This document shows, piece by piece, positions 55,152-64,000 of a stretch of DNA of 64,000 bases (its first letter is position 1; each line of letters begins with the position of its first letter). The stretch comes from Microbacterium radiodurans (GTDB lineage: Bacteria > Actinomycetota > Actinomycetes > Actinomycetales > Microbacteriaceae): the NCBI RefSeq assembly GCF_008710705.1, contig NZ_VYRZ01000001.1, positions 496,001 to 560,000 of the forward strand, in the 5' to 3' direction. Under the pieces are notes generated by a model, which saw only the letters and a program-made list of their open reading frames with translations, had not been told where the DNA came from and did no database searches. Position numbers and translations under genes: made by a program.

Positions 55152-55874
55152 TCAGAGCGCGCTCTCGATGAGCCGCCAGGTCAGCTCCGGGTTCTCGAGG
55201 AACATGGCGTGCCCCAGCGAGTCCTCGCGGACCACGCGCCACCCTGCGGCCTCGAGCTGCGAGGGCAGCGGATCGGGAACGACGTAGCGGGCGTCGCCCG
55301 AGAGGATGACGGTGGACTCGGCTGTCTGCCGCACGACGGCGAACGGGTGCGTTCCGACATCCTGGAGCACCGCCAGCGCCATGCGACGATCCCAGCGGGT
55401 CTGCGCCGTGCGCTCGACCTCGCGGCGCTCGGGTGTGAGAGCGGGCGTCCGGATCCCGCGGCTCTGCGCCGCCGCGAAGAGGGGGATCGTCCAGCGTGCG
55501 CGGCGGACGAGGAACCCGCCGAGACCGCGGTCGGGAAGGGCGAGCTTGAAGCCGGGATCGAGGTAGACCGCGCGCCGCGGCCCCAGGCGGCCGACGGCGC
55601 GCGCGACGACGGCGCCGCCGAGCGAGTGCGAGACGACGGCGTGCAGGCCGCGGGGCAGCGTGTCGACGAGGTCGTCAGCGAACTCCTCGAGCGAGTAGCC
55701 CGGGGCGCGCGCCGAGCGACCGTGACCACGGAGGTCGACGGCCGTCAACGTGTACCGCCCGGTCGCGTCCGCGATCCCGAGGAGCTCCTCCCACACGGTC
55801 GCATCGTTGCCGAGCCCGTGCACGAACGCGACATGCTCCGGTCCCGAGCCTGCGCTCTCGACGTGCAGCTTCAT
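55152..55874 (-). CDS. Alpha/beta hydrolase
   Basis: A 240-residue alpha/beta-fold hydrolase. VAFVHGLGNDATVWEEL is the oxyanion-hole region (HG motif); AVDLRGHGRS is the usual strand; the nucleophile elbow is SHSLGGAVVA (Ser in GxSxG-like context SHSLGG, with the first position His-Ser); the catalytic His is in SLGHAMFLENPEL. Specific substrate unknown, possibly an ester or lactone. ATG at 55874, 28 bp after the pirin gene on the same strand, so these form the end of a GNAT-pirin-hydrolase set. Confidence 0.87.
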   Translation of the reverse strand: MKLHVESAGSGPEHVAFVHGLGNDATVWEELLGIADATGRYTLTAVDLRGHGRSARAPGYSLEEFADDLVDTLPRGLHAVVSHSLGGAVVARAVGRLGPRRAVYLDPGFKLALPDRGLGGFLVRRARWTIPLFAAAQSRGIRTPALTPERREVERTAQTRWDRRMALAVLQDVGTHPFAVVRQTAESTVILSGDARYVVPDPLPSQLEAAGWRVVREDSLGHAMFLENPELTWRLIESAL

Positions 55875-55902
55875 GCTTCGACTCCGTTCGAATGCCTCGA
55901 GG

Positions 55903-56892
55903 TCAGACGCGTCGGCGGCGCGGCGTCAGCCGCACGTGGGGGAGCGGCGGGGCCGGAATGCGCTCGTCGCCGTGCCCGACGACATGGCCGAAGCGATCGG
56001 ATGCCGCCTCCCACGCATCACGCGCGACCTCGATCTCGTCGTGGCTGCGGCCGACGAAGTTCCACCACATGACGATCTCGTCGCCGAACGGCTCGCCGCC
56101 GAGAAGGAACACGGTCGTGTCCTCGTCACCCGCGGCGAGGCGGACCCCGCCTCGCCTGTCGCCGAGGTAGACCAGGGCGCCGGGGGCGACGGCATCCGCG
56201 CCTGCGTCGTCCGCGTCGTCGGTCTCCACCCGGATGGAACCGAACACGGGCACGAGGGCGTGCTCCCATGCCGGGTCGAGAGGAAGGTCGACGGTGGAGC
56301 CCGCCGGCATCCGGATCTCCGCCCCGACGATCGGCGTGTGCATGGTCGCGGGCGAGCGCGTGCCGCCGAGCGAACCGACGACCACCGTCGCCTCCGCGCC
56401 TGCGCCGAACGCGAGGACGGGCAAGTCGTCGTGCCGTTCGAAGGCGGCGGCGCCGTGACGCCGTCCCTCCGGCAGAGCCACCCACAGCTGGAGTGCGTCC
56501 AGCGGGATCGGCTCGTCACCGACCGAGTACTCGGAGTGGGCGATCCCCGCGCCGCTGGTCATGATGTTGAGCGCCCCGCGCTCGATGACGACGTCGCTGC
56601 CGAGGGTGTCGCGGTGATGCACCTCTCCGGCGAGCGGCCAGGTCACCGTCTGCAGGCCGATGTGCGGGTGCGGCTCGACCCGCATCCGCGTGCGCTGCGG
56701 ACCGAACCGGTCGAGGAAGCACCACGCCCCGACGAGCGGCAGGTCGCGCTGGGGCAGGAAGCGGTGCACCGACATCGCCCGCACCCCGCCGAGAGGAACC
56801 TCGCGCGCCTCGAGCGTGAGCGTGCGCGGCCCGGGCGAGCCGTCGCCGGGATCCTCGTCGACCGGTGCCGCCTCGGCGTCGAAGCGCGTCAC
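55903..56892 (-). CDS. Pirin family protein
   Basis: A 329-residue bicupin. The N-terminal cupin holds the metal-site motif with HPHIGLQTVTW and the following EVHHRDTLGSD (His-x-His, His and Glu ligands), and MTSGAGIAHSE is the Pirin signature. The C-terminal cupin ends with EPFGDEIVMWWNFVGRS. Pirins bind iron and some show quercetinase activity or redox-sensing roles; the role here is unknown. GTG start within the stop of the GNAT gene (GTGA overlap), so both are translated together. Confidence 0.9.
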   Translation of the reverse strand: MTRFDAEAAPVDEDPGDGSPGPRTLTLEAREVPLGGVRAMSVHRFLPQRDLPLVGAWCFLDRFGPQRTRMRVEPHPHIGLQTVTWPLAGEVHHRDTLGSDVVIERGALNIMTSGAGIAHSEYSVGDEPIPLDALQLWVALPEGRRHGAAAFERHDDLPVLAFGAGAEATVVVGSLGGTRSPATMHTPIVGAEIRMPAGSTVDLPLDPAWEHALVPVFGSIRVETDDADDAGADAVAPGALVYLGDRRGGVRLAAGDEDTTVFLLGGEPFGDEIVMWWNFVGRSHDEIEVARDAWEAASDRFGHVVGHGDERIPAPPLPHVRLTPRRRRV

Positions 56893-57239
56893 GCCGAGGG
56901 CTCTCCCGTGTTCGGCGCCTCGGCAGCCGCGGGGGCGTCCTCGTCGCGCCAGTCGATCTGCAGTCCGGCGACCTCGTTCTCGCGCAGGTACTTCACGATG
57001 AACGGGCACTCGGGCACGACGATCTCGCCGCGCTGCGCGACGTCCGCGAGCGCGTCGGCGGCCAGCGCCTTGCCGAGCCCGCGTCCCGAGAACGCATTGT
57101 CGACCACCGTGTGATCGAAGACGAGCCGGTCGCGGCTGTCGCGGCGGAAGCCGGCGAAGCCGGCCGGGACGTCGTCCACGAACAGGTCGTAGCGGTTCTT
57201 CTCGTCGTTCCGGGTGACGGTGTGTGCAGCATCGGCCAT
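56889..57239 (-). CDS. GNAT N-acetyltransferase, YjdJ type
   Basis: A 116-residue small acetyltransferase of the Yjdj/GCN5-related family. It contains VFDHTVVDNAFSGRGLGKALAADAL, whose RGLG is the acetyl-CoA pyrophosphate loop, and VPECPFIVKYLREN, the family end motif. An acidic tail (DEDAPAAAEAPN) follows. It is the first gene of the GNAT-pirin-hydrolase group and faces the GH3 lipoprotein gene across 145 bp. Acceptor substrate unknown. Confidence 0.88.
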   Translation of the reverse strand: MADAAHTVTRNDEKNRYDLFVDDVPAGFAGFRRDSRDRLVFDHTVVDNAFSGRGLGKALAADALADVAQRGEIVVPECPFIVKYLRENEVAGLQIDWRDEDAPAAAEAPNTGEPSA

Positions 57240-57384
57240 CGGTCTGCTCCTCTCGCTTGTCTCCACCGTAGGCGTCGCCCGAATCGTTGCGCCAGGGCGT
57301 GCAGAACTCCGTCGATTCTGCTCCGCGCCGACCGGGCGGATGCAACCCGGTGCGCGGCGCGGCCGATCGGGCGACGATGGAGCG

Positions 57385-58632
57385 ATGAGGATGATGCGCA
57401 CCGGCTCGCTGCGCCGCCGACCGCCGCGCGGCCGATCCCGGCGCAGCCGATCGCCGCGCGTGGGCAGCGCCCTCGCGATCGGCCTCCTCGCGGCGGCGCT
57501 CGTCGCGGGGTGCGCCCCCGAGCCGGCGCCGTCCGGGACGTCCGACCCGGACCCGACGCCGTCGCAGGCCGCCACGAGCACCCCGACACCGACCCCGACC
57601 CCGACTCGGAACGCGGCCGACGAGCTCGGCGCCGCCGTATGCGTCGGTCAGCTGTTCATGGTCGGCACCGAGGTCGACGCGCTCACCCCCGAGGCCGTCG
57701 CTGCCGTGCGCGACCGGGGCGTCGGCGGGCTCTTCCTGCACGGCCGATCCACCGCGGGGGTGGCGGCGACCGCCGCGCTTGTCGAGCAGGTCCGCACGCT
57801 GGTGCCGGCGGCATCCCCTCGGCTGTGGGTCGCGACCGATCAGGAGGGCGGCGAGGTGCAGGTGCTCCGCGGGCCCGGCTTCGACGACATCCCGTTCGCG
57901 ATCCGTCAGGCCGATCTCGGCCCCGAGGCGCTGCGCAGCGCGGCGGCGACGTGGGGCGGGCAGCTCGCGGCGGCGGGGATCGACGTCGACCTGGCACCCG
58001 TCGCCGACATCGTCACGAGCGCGGACGTCCGCTTCGACAACGCGCCGATCGGCGCCCTCGGGCGGCAGTACGGCTACGACGAGGCGACCGTCGCGGCGGA
58101 TGCCGGGGCCTTCGCCGCCGGCATGCGCGATGCCGGCGTGATCCCGACGTTCAAGCACTTCCCCGGGCTCGGCCGCGTGCAGGCGAACACCGACTACTCC
58201 GCCGACGTCGTGGACACGACGGTGGGTCCGGACTCGCCGGACGTCGACGTGTACCGAACGCTGACGGCATCCGGGCCCGCGCTCGTCATGGTGGGCACCG
58301 CGCACTACGCGAACATCGATCCCGACAACCCGGCCGCGTTCTCGCCCGCGGTGCTCGATCTGTTGCGCGAGCGCGTCGGCTTCGACGGCGTGGTCATCAC
58401 CGACGACCTGTCGGCGGCCGCGGCAGCCGAGGTGCTGAGCCCCGGCGACCGGGCGGTCTCGGCCATCGCCGCAGGCGCCGACATCGTGCTCGCCTCGGCC
58501 GACCCGACGGTGCTGCCGGCGATGCACGACGCCGTCGCGGGCCGTGTGCAGTCCGACGCGGCCTTCGCGCAGCGGGTGCTCGGCTCGTGCGAGCGGGTGC
58601 TCGAGGCGAAAGAGGCGGGCGTGCGGGGCTGA
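57385..58632 (+). CDS. GH3 beta-N-acetylhexosaminidase-like lipoprotein
   Basis: A 415-residue exported lipoprotein: Arg-rich N-terminus, hydrophobic stretch and lipobox LVAGC with Cys43, then a Thr/Pro-rich linker (TPTPTPTPTR). The rest is a GH3 N-terminal TIM barrel: QLFMVGT, VATDQEGGEVQVL, and KHFPGLGRVQANTDYS (the NagZ-type loop with the catalytic His/Asp region), and the nucleophile Asp340 in VVITDDL. NagZ-like enzymes remove GlcNAc from muropeptides. Placed on the outer face, it may recycle cell-wall sugars and so connect with the GlcNAc PTS system. Start chosen at ATG 57385; ATGs follow at 57391 and 57394. Confidence 0.87.
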   Translation: MRMMRTGSLRRRPPRGRSRRSRSPRVGSALAIGLLAAALVAGCAPEPAPSGTSDPDPTPSQAATSTPTPTPTPTRNAADELGAAVCVGQLFMVGTEVDALTPEAVAAVRDRGVGGLFLHGRSTAGVAATAALVEQVRTLVPAASPRLWVATDQEGGEVQVLRGPGFDDIPFAIRQADLGPEALRSAAATWGGQLAAAGIDVDLAPVADIVTSADVRFDNAPIGALGRQYGYDEATVAADAGAFAAGMRDAGVIPTFKHFPGLGRVQANTDYSADVVDTTVGPDSPDVDVYRTLTASGPALVMVGTAHYANIDPDNPAAFSPAVLDLLRERVGFDGVVITDDLSAAAAAEVLSPGDRAVSAIAAGADIVLASADPTVLPAMHDAVAGRVQSDAAFAQRVLGSCERVLEAKEAGVRG

Positions 58633-58684
58633 CCGCCGCCGGCAGTGCCGCCGCCGGCCGACGCGGGTAAGGCAGACTCGAGGG

Positions 58685-61264
58685 ATGACCGCTGCGCCGC
58701 TGCTCGACCTCATCGGGCCGGAGCCCTCCGACGACGCGATCTACGACGCGTTCACGGCCTGGGCCGACGGGCGCGGTCTCACCCTCTACCCGGCGCAGGA
58801 CGAAGCCGTCATCGAGCTCGTCTCGGGCGCGAACGTCGTGCTCGCCACTCCGACGGGCACGGGCAAGTCGCTCGTCGCGGTCGCGGCGCACGCGGCATCC
58901 ATCGCCCGCGGCGGACGCACGTATTACACCGCTCCCATCAAGGCGCTCGTGAGCGAGAAGTTCTTCGCCCTCGTCGAGATCTTCGGCGCCGACAAGGTCG
59001 GCATGGTCACGGGCGACTCGTCGGTCAATCCCGAGGCGCCGATCGTCTGCTGCACCGCCGAGATCCTCGCGAACCTCGCCCTCCGTCAGGGCGCCGACGC
59101 CGACGTCGACCAGGTCGTCATGGACGAGTTCCACTTCTACGGCGACCCCGATCGCGGCTGGGCCTGGCAGGTTCCGCTGCTGACCCTGCCGCGCGCGCAG
59201 TTCCTGCTCATGTCGGCCACGCTCGGCGACGTCACCGACCTCGCGGACGACCTCTCACGTCGTACGGGACGGCGGACGGCCCTGGTCACGGGCGTCGAGC
59301 GCCCCGTGCCGCTGCACTTCTCGTACGAGCGGCGTCCGGTGCACGACGTCCTCGAGCGCCTGCTCGAGGAGCGCGAGACGCCGGTCTACATCGTGCACTT
59401 CTCGCAGGCCGCCGCCCTCGAACGCGCCCAAGCGCTGTCGAGCGTGAAGATCACGACACGCGAGCAGCGGGACGCCATCGCCGAGGCGATCGGCGGCTTC
59501 CGCTTCACGACCGGCTTCGGCAAGACCCTGTCGCGCCTCGTGCGCGCCGGCATCGGCGTGCACCACGCCGGGATGCTGCCGCGCTACCGGCGCCTCGTCG
59601 AGACGCTCGCGCAGCGCGGCCTGCTGAAGGTCATCTGCGGCACCGACACGCTGGGGGTGGGCATCAACGTGCCCATCCGCACGGTGGTCATCACGGCGCT
59701 GTCGAAATACGACGGAACCCGGATGCGGCAGCTCACCGCCCGTGAATTCCATCAGGTCGCGGGTCGTGCGGGCCGGGCCGGTTTCGACCCGCACGGCAAC
59801 GTCGTCGTCATGGCTCCGGAGTGGGAGATCGAGAACGCCGTCGCGCTCGCCAAGGCGGGCGACGATGCGGCCAAGCGTAAGAAGATCGTGCGCAAGAAGG
59901 CGCCGACCGGGGTGGTCAATTGGGGCGAGGGATCGTTCGAACGGCTCATCGACGCGCAGCCGGAGCCCCTGACGCCGCAGCTCCAGCTCAGCGCGGCGAT
60001 GCTGCTCAACGTCATCGGCCGCGGAGGCGACGTGTTCGGCAACGTCCGGTCGCTCGTCTTCGACAACCACGAGCCCCGGGCGCGGAAGTACGCCCTCGCC
60101 CGCCGCGCCCTCGCCATCTTCCGCACCCTGGTCGCCGCCGGCATCGTCGAGATCGTCCGCCCCGCTTCGCCCGCGCCCTCCGTCGAGTCGCCACGGAATG
60201 TGGATGCGGCGGGTGCGGCATCCGCGATTTCTGGCGAGTCGACGATCAGGCTCACGGTCGACCTGCAGCCGAACTTCGCGCTCAACCAGCCGCTGTCGCC
60301 GTTCGCGCTCGCGGCGATCGAGCTGCTCTCTCCCGATGACGCCGAGACGGGCACCGGGCACTACGCGCTCGATGTCGTGAGCGTGATCGAGGCGACGCTC
60401 GACGACCCTCGCGCGATCCTGTCGCAGCAGGAGTACAAAGCCCGCGGTGAAGCGGTCGGCGCGATGAAGCGGGACGGCATCGAGTACGACGAGCGGATGG
60501 CGCTGCTCGAGGAGATCACCTGGCCGAAGCCCCTCGCCGACCTGCTCGCCCAGGCGTTCGAGACGTTCGCGTCGAGCCAGCCGTGGGTGCGCGACTTCGA
60601 GCTGTCGCCGAAGTCGGTGGTGCGCGACATGTTCGAGCGGGCGATGTCGTTCGGCGAGTTCGTGTCGTTCTACCAACTGGGTCGCAGCGAGGGTCTCGTG
60701 CTGCGCTATCTGAGCGACGCGTACCGGGCGATCCGGCAGACGGTGCCGGCCGAGGCGCGCACCGACGACCTCATGGACCTCATCGAGTGGCTGGGCGAGC
60801 TCGTCCGTCAGGTCGACTCGAGCCTCGTCGACGAGTGGGAGGCGCTGGCGAACCCGACCGACGACCCGGACGCTCCGGTGGTGCCGCCCGCACCGCCGTC
60901 GATCCTGACGAACCGTCGCGCCTTCACGGTGCTCGTGCGCAACGAGCTCTTCCGCCGCGTGCAGCTGGCCGCGCTGCAGGACGACGAGGCGCTCGAGGCG
61001 CTCGACCCCGAGGTCGACTGGCCCGCGGTGCTCGACCGCTACTACGACGACCACAACGTGGTGCTGACCGGCGGTCCGGCGCGCTCGCCGTCGCTGTGCG
61101 TCATCGACGAGTCGTCGACGGATGCCGGTGTCTGGCGCGTCGAGCAGATCATCGACGACCCCGCGGGCGACCACGACTGGCGCATCCGCGCCGAGGTCGA
61201 CCTCGAGGCGTCTGTCGAGGCGGGCACCGCCGTCGCGCGGGTGATCGAGGTCGTCCGGCTCTGA
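58685..61264 (+). CDS. DEAD/DEAH-type helicase with DUF3516 C-terminal domain
   Basis: An 859-residue Ski2-like helicase found in actinobacteria. Walker A is ATPTGTGKS with Lys61; motif II is DEFH (147-150), where most relatives have DExH; LLMSATLGD is motif III; HHAGMLPRYR and GTDTLGVGINVP with HQVAGRAGRAGFD form the C-terminal RecA domain. The DUF3516 part follows (about 430-859). Residues 500-520 (VESPRNVDAAGAASAISGEST, given as VESPRNVDAAG and AASAISGEST) are encoded by a 62-bp palindromic repeat that also occurs intergenically, so this stretch is a late insertion. Role in RNA or DNA metabolism not established. Confidence 0.9.
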   Translation: MTAAPLLDLIGPEPSDDAIYDAFTAWADGRGLTLYPAQDEAVIELVSGANVVLATPTGTGKSLVAVAAHAASIARGGRTYYTAPIKALVSEKFFALVEIFGADKVGMVTGDSSVNPEAPIVCCTAEILANLALRQGADADVDQVVMDEFHFYGDPDRGWAWQVPLLTLPRAQFLLMSATLGDVTDLADDLSRRTGRRTALVTGVERPVPLHFSYERRPVHDVLERLLEERETPVYIVHFSQAAALERAQALSSVKITTREQRDAIAEAIGGFRFTTGFGKTLSRLVRAGIGVHHAGMLPRYRRLVETLAQRGLLKVICGTDTLGVGINVPIRTVVITALSKYDGTRMRQLTAREFHQVAGRAGRAGFDPHGNVVVMAPEWEIENAVALAKAGDDAAKRKKIVRKKAPTGVVNWGEGSFERLIDAQPEPLTPQLQLSAAMLLNVIGRGGDVFGNVRSLVFDNHEPRARKYALARRALAIFRTLVAAGIVEIVRPASPAPSVESPRNVDAAGAASAISGESTIRLTVDLQPNFALNQPLSPFALAAIELLSPDDAETGTGHYALDVVSVIEATLDDPRAILSQQEYKARGEAVGAMKRDGIEYDERMALLEEITWPKPLADLLAQAFETFASSQPWVRDFELSPKSVVRDMFERAMSFGEFVSFYQLGRSEGLVLRYLSDAYRAIRQTVPAEARTDDLMDLIEWLGELVRQVDSSLVDEWEALANPTDDPDAPVVPPAPPSILTNRRAFTVLVRNELFRRVQLAALQDDEALEALDPEVDWPAVLDRYYDDHNVVLTGGPARSPSLCVIDESSTDAGVWRVEQIIDDPAGDHDWRIRAEVDLEASVEAGTAVARVIEVVRL
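60182..60243. repeat. 62-bp palindromic repeat inside the DUF3516 helicase gene
   Basis: Arms GTCGAGTCGCCA (60182-60193) and TGGCGAGTCGAC (60232-60243) pair at 11 of 12 positions. The element matches the intergenic copy at 45055 at 53 of 62 positions with no gaps. It keeps the helicase frame open and adds about 21 residues. Confidence 0.9.
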
Positions 61265-61341
61265 GGGGTCGGCGGCGGGTGCGGCCCGCGGCGGCGCCGG
61301 ATGGCGGCGGCGATGTGGGCGGGTGGCGGCATGATGGGCGC

Positions 61342-61878
61342 GTGGCCACACATCTCGGGTTCCTGCGGGCGATCAACCTCGGCGCGACGCGCGTCTTCCC
61401 GAAGGACGACATCCGCCGCGTGACCGAGGTCGCCGGGTTCGAGAACGTGCAGACGCACATCAATTCCGGAAACATCCGCTTCGACACCCGGATGCGCGCC
61501 CGTGCCCGGATCGAGCACGCGATCGAGCGCGCCTACGCCGCCGATCGGGGCTTCGACGTGCCGACGATCACCTTCCGCGCCGACGAGTTCGCCGCGCTCG
61601 CCGCCGACGCGGCGGCGCTGAGCGACGAGAACCCCGGGCTCGCTCGCCACTACGTCTACCTGCTCAAGGACGAGCTCGACGCCGAGACGTCGGAGCTCGT
61701 CGAGGCGCGGACGACCGATGCCGGGCGCATGATCGTCCGTGGCCGCGCCGTCCATGCACTGCTCCAGCCCGGCTATCAGGACGGCGTCGTCGACCCTCTC
61801 GGCGCCGCGAGACTGCTCGGCGTCGCCACGAACCGCAATCTCACCGTCGTGCGCACCCTCGCCGAGAAGTGGTGCTGA
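61342..61878 (+). CDS. DUF1697 family protein
   Basis: A 178-residue protein of family DUF1697. It starts [13 protein letters not shown] and has [14 protein letters not shown] and [17 protein letters not shown], all conserved in the family. DUF1697 proteins have a ferredoxin-like double fold; no function is established. The GTG at 61342 is used because it gives the conserved N-terminus. It is 77 bp downstream of the helicase and about 60 bp upstream of recQ on the same strand. Confidence 0.88.
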   Translation: MATHLGFLRAINLGATRVFPKDDIRRVTEVAGFENVQTHINSGNIRFDTRMRARARIEHAIERAYAADRGFDVPTITFRADEFAALAADAAALSDENPGLARHYVYLLKDELDAETSELVEARTTDAGRMIVRGRAVHALLQPGYQDGVVDPLGAARLLGVATNRNLTVVRTLAEKWC

Positions 61879-61939
61879 GCAGGCCGTCCCTGTGAGCTCG
61901 CGAGGCGGATTGTCGGATGCCGCGGCTATCGTGAATCGG

Positions 61940-64000
61940 GTGAGTCGAGAGCAGCCGTCCTGGGAATCCGACCCGTACGCCGACCTCGACTGGAACCCCG
62001 ACGACGTTCCGCCGCCCGAGGACTTCGACGCGCCGCCGCCACCCGAGTTCGACGGATACGGCGCCGCGGTGGCGCGCGCCACGCGCGACCGGGCGGGGTC
62101 GGATGCCGGCGGCTCGGCCCCTGCCGGCTCGTACGCCACCGCGCGACGCACCGCCCGTCCGAACGCGAGCGCGGTGGCGGCGGCGCCGGCATCCGTCCTC
62201 TCGCTCGAGCGTCGCGACTTCACGAACGCCGATCCGCGCACCGTGCTGAAAGAGGTCTTCGGCTACGACGACTTCCGCGGCGATCAGGGCGACATCGTCG
62301 CCCACGTGGTCGGCGGCGGCGACGCGGTCGTGCTGATGCCCACCGGCGGCGGCAAGTCGATCACGTACCAGGTTCCCGCGCTCGTGCGTCCCGGCACGGG
62401 GCTCGTCGTCAGCCCGCTCATCGCGCTCATGCACGATCAGGTCGATGCCCTGATCGCCAACGGCGTGCGGGCGGCCTACCTCAACTCGACCCAATCGCCG
62501 GCCGAGCGCGCGGGCGTCGAGCAGGCCTACCTCTCGGGCGAGCTCGACCTGCTCTACGTCGCCCCCGAGCGTCTGAGCGTGCCTCAGACGACGCAGCTGC
62601 TCCAGCGGGGCGCCCTGAGCGTCATCGCGATCGACGAAGCGCACTGCGTGTCGCAGTGGGGTCACGACTTCCGGCCCGACTACCTCGCGCTGGGCGACCT
62701 CGACGAGCGGTTCCCGGGCGTTCCGCGCATGGCACTGACGGCGACCGCCACACGGGCGACCCATCAGGAGCTGACCGAGCGCCTGCGTCTGCCGCAGGCC
62801 CGGCACTTCGTCGCGAGCTTCGACCGCCCGAACATCCAGTACCGCATCGAGCCCAAGGTCGACCCGCGTCGTCAGCTCGTCACGTTCATCCGCTCGATGC
62901 CCGAGGGCTCGGCCGGCATCGTCTACGCGCTCAGCCGCAAGTCGGTCGAGCAGACCGCCGACTTCCTCGCCGCGCAGGGGCTCGACGCCCTGCCGTACCA
63001 CGCGGGCCTGCCGGCCGAGATGCGCGCGAAGCATCAGTCGCGCTTCCTCCGCGAGGACGGCGTCGTCATGGTCGCCACCATCGCGTTCGGCATGGGCATC
63101 GACAAGCCCGACGTGCGTTTCGTCGCCCACATCGACCTGCCGAAGTCGGTCGAAGGGTACTACCAGGAGACCGGACGCGCGGGTCGCGACGGCGAGGCGT
63201 CGATCGCGTGGATGGCCTACGGTCTCGGCGACGTCGTGCAGCAGCGCCGCCTCATCGACCAGAGCCCCGGCGACCGCACCTTCAAGATGCGCATGGGTCA
63301 GCACCTCGACGCGATGCTCGCGCTGTGCGAGACGGTCGCGTGCCGGCGCCAGAACCTGCTCGGGTACTTCGGTCAGGAATCCGAGCCCTGCGGCAACTGC
63401 GACACCTGCCTCACGCCGCCCGACACGTGGGATGGTCTCGTCCCCGCGCAGAAGCTCCTCTCGACGATCGTGCGCCTGCAGCGCGAGCGCAACCAGTCGT
63501 TCGGCGCGGGACACCTCGTCGACATCCTGCGCGGCGCCTCGACCGAGCGCATCCGGCAGCAGCGCCACGACGAGCTCGCGACGTACGGGCTCGGCTCCGA
63601 CCTGTCGGATCAGGACTGGCGCAGCGTCATCCGTCAGCTGCTCGCCCGCGGCATCCTCGTCGCGCGCGGCGAGTACGGCGTGCTCGCGGTCGGCGATGCC
63701 GGGGCGCCCGTGCTCAAAGGCGAGGCCGCCGTGCCGCTCCGCCGCGACGTGCTCGGCCGCGGCTCGAGCAGCGGCGGCTCGCGGGTGCGCAAGGCGGCCG
63801 CCGCCGAGCAGGTCGCCGAGGGCGATCGCGACCTGTTCGAGGCGCTGCGTGCGTGGCGCGCCGAGCAGGCCCGGGAGCAGGGGGTGCCCGCGTACATCGT
63901 GTTCGGCGACGCCACGCTCCGTGCGCTCGCCGATCGCCGGCCGCGCTCGGCCGCCGACCTCGAGGGCATCACCGGCATCGGCGCCAAGAAGCGCGAGGCA
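61940..64000 (+). CDS. recQ: ATP-dependent DNA helicase RecQ (3' end beyond window)
   Basis: RecQ unwinds DNA 3' to 5' in recombination repair. At least 687 residues are visible and the frame is still open at 64000. An acidic, disordered N-terminal extension of about 85 residues precedes the core. Walker A is MPTGGGKS (Lys139), motif II DEAH at 232-235, [14 protein letters not shown] the aromatic loop, [25 protein letters not shown] and ETGRAGRDG the second domain. The zinc-binding region has [11 protein letters not shown] with EPCGNCDTC. The RQC winged helix and the HRDC start ([13 protein letters not shown], then [12 protein letters not shown]) follow. Start is uncertain: in-frame GTGs lie at 61892, 61931 and 61940. 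Confidence 0.9.
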   Translation, partial: MSREQPSWESDPYADLDWNPDDVPPPEDFDAPPPPEFDGYGAAVARATRDRAGSDAGGSAPAGSYATARRTARPNASAVAAAPASVLSLERRDFTNADPRTVLKEVFGYDDFRGDQGDIVAHVVGGGDAVVLMPTGGGKSITYQVPALVRPGTGLVVSPLIALMHDQVDALIANGVRAAYLNSTQSPAERAGVEQAYLSGELDLLYVAPERLSVPQTTQLLQRGALSVIAIDEAHCVSQWGHDFRPDYLALGDLDERFPGVPRMALTATATRATHQELTERLRLPQARHFVASFDRPNIQYRIEPKVDPRRQLVTFIRSMPEGSAGIVYALSRKSVEQTADFLAAQGLDALPYHAGLPAEMRAKHQSRFLREDGVVMVATIAFGMGIDKPDVRFVAHIDLPKSVEGYYQETGRAGRDGEASIAWMAYGLGDVVQQRRLIDQSPGDRTFKMRMGQHLDAMLALCETVACRRQNLLGYFGQESEPCGNCDTCLTPPDTWDGLVPAQKLLSTIVRLQRERNQSFGAGHLVDILRGASTERIRQQRHDELATYGLGSDLSDQDWRSVIRQLLARGILVARGEYGVLAVGDAGAPVLKGEAAVPLRRDVLGRGSSSGGSRVRKAAAAEQVAEGDRDLFEALRAWRAEQAREQGVPAYIVFGDATLRALADRRPRSAADLEGITGIGAKKREA

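Noticed and set aside
1-64000. Prophage, integrative element or transposase
   Set aside because: No integrase, transposase, terminase or capsid-like genes; composition and codon use look uniform and the genes are core or common accessory families.

Overview
The window reads as a chromosomal segment of a high-GC actinobacterium of the Microbacteriaceae, most likely Microbacterium or a close relative. The support is very high GC with GTG starts and 4-bp ATGA/GTGA gene overlaps, actinobacterial families (DUF3073, DUF3516 helicase, Rv2578c-type radical SAM protein, HtaA heme proteins), a CebR-type cellobiose operon, and a striking abundance of the hexamer GGATGC/GCATCC. I see no phage, integrase, transposase, CRISPR array, rRNA or tRNA. 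This is core and semi-core chromosome with many short palindromic repeats.

Layout. 1-1.4 kb: end-truncated 2-hydroxyacid dehydrogenase and purQ/purS. 1.5-7.5 kb: a complete cellobiose utilisation operon cebE-cebF-cebG-bglC-cebR behind a promoter with three CebR operators. 7.6-14.2 kb: uracil/xanthine permease with purC, a PadR/MFS drug-efflux pair, purD and a sterol-carrier-like gene. 14.2-20.8 kb: an iron-regulated heme acquisition locus (htaA-hmuT-hmuU-hmuV, then a large HtaA surface protein), with iron-box-like sites before both transcription units. 22-26 kb: N-acetylglucosamine PTS permease, divergent ROK regulator and nagB. 26-30 kb: purM-purF-MFS and DUF3073. 30-36 kb: stress protein, membrane proteins, a PadR/DUF4097 autoregulated pair, a Rho-N-like small protein with topoisomerase IB, and a two-gene fluoride channel. 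36-42 kb: an RND exporter, a repeat-rich 560-bp spacer and a DEAD-box helicase with a tandem-repeat Arg/Asp-rich tail. 42-45 kb: lipoprotein, radical SAM protein, D,D-carboxypeptidase. 45-49.4 kb: a second iron-box-linked locus (ECF-type S component, fused double ATPase, T component, siderophore-interacting flavoprotein). 49.5-64 kb: large secreted subtilase, epimerase, metallo-beta-lactamase-fold protein, hydrolase, pirin, GNAT, GH3 lipoprotein, DUF3516 helicase, DUF1697 protein and RecQ running off the end.

Themes. Purine synthesis genes (purS, Q, C, D, M, F) are dispersed between nutrient-uptake operons (cellobiose, uracil/xanthine, GlcNAc). Iron supply is covered twice, by a classical heme ABC system and by an ECF-type importer of unknown substrate with a reductase-like partner. 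The least explained layer is a set of short palindromic repeats. They include pairs of exactly equal length (70 bp twice, 62 bp twice, 74 bp twice), and two elements lie in frame inside genes (the DUF3516 helicase and the ECF ATPase linker). That is the best candidate here for something undescribed.
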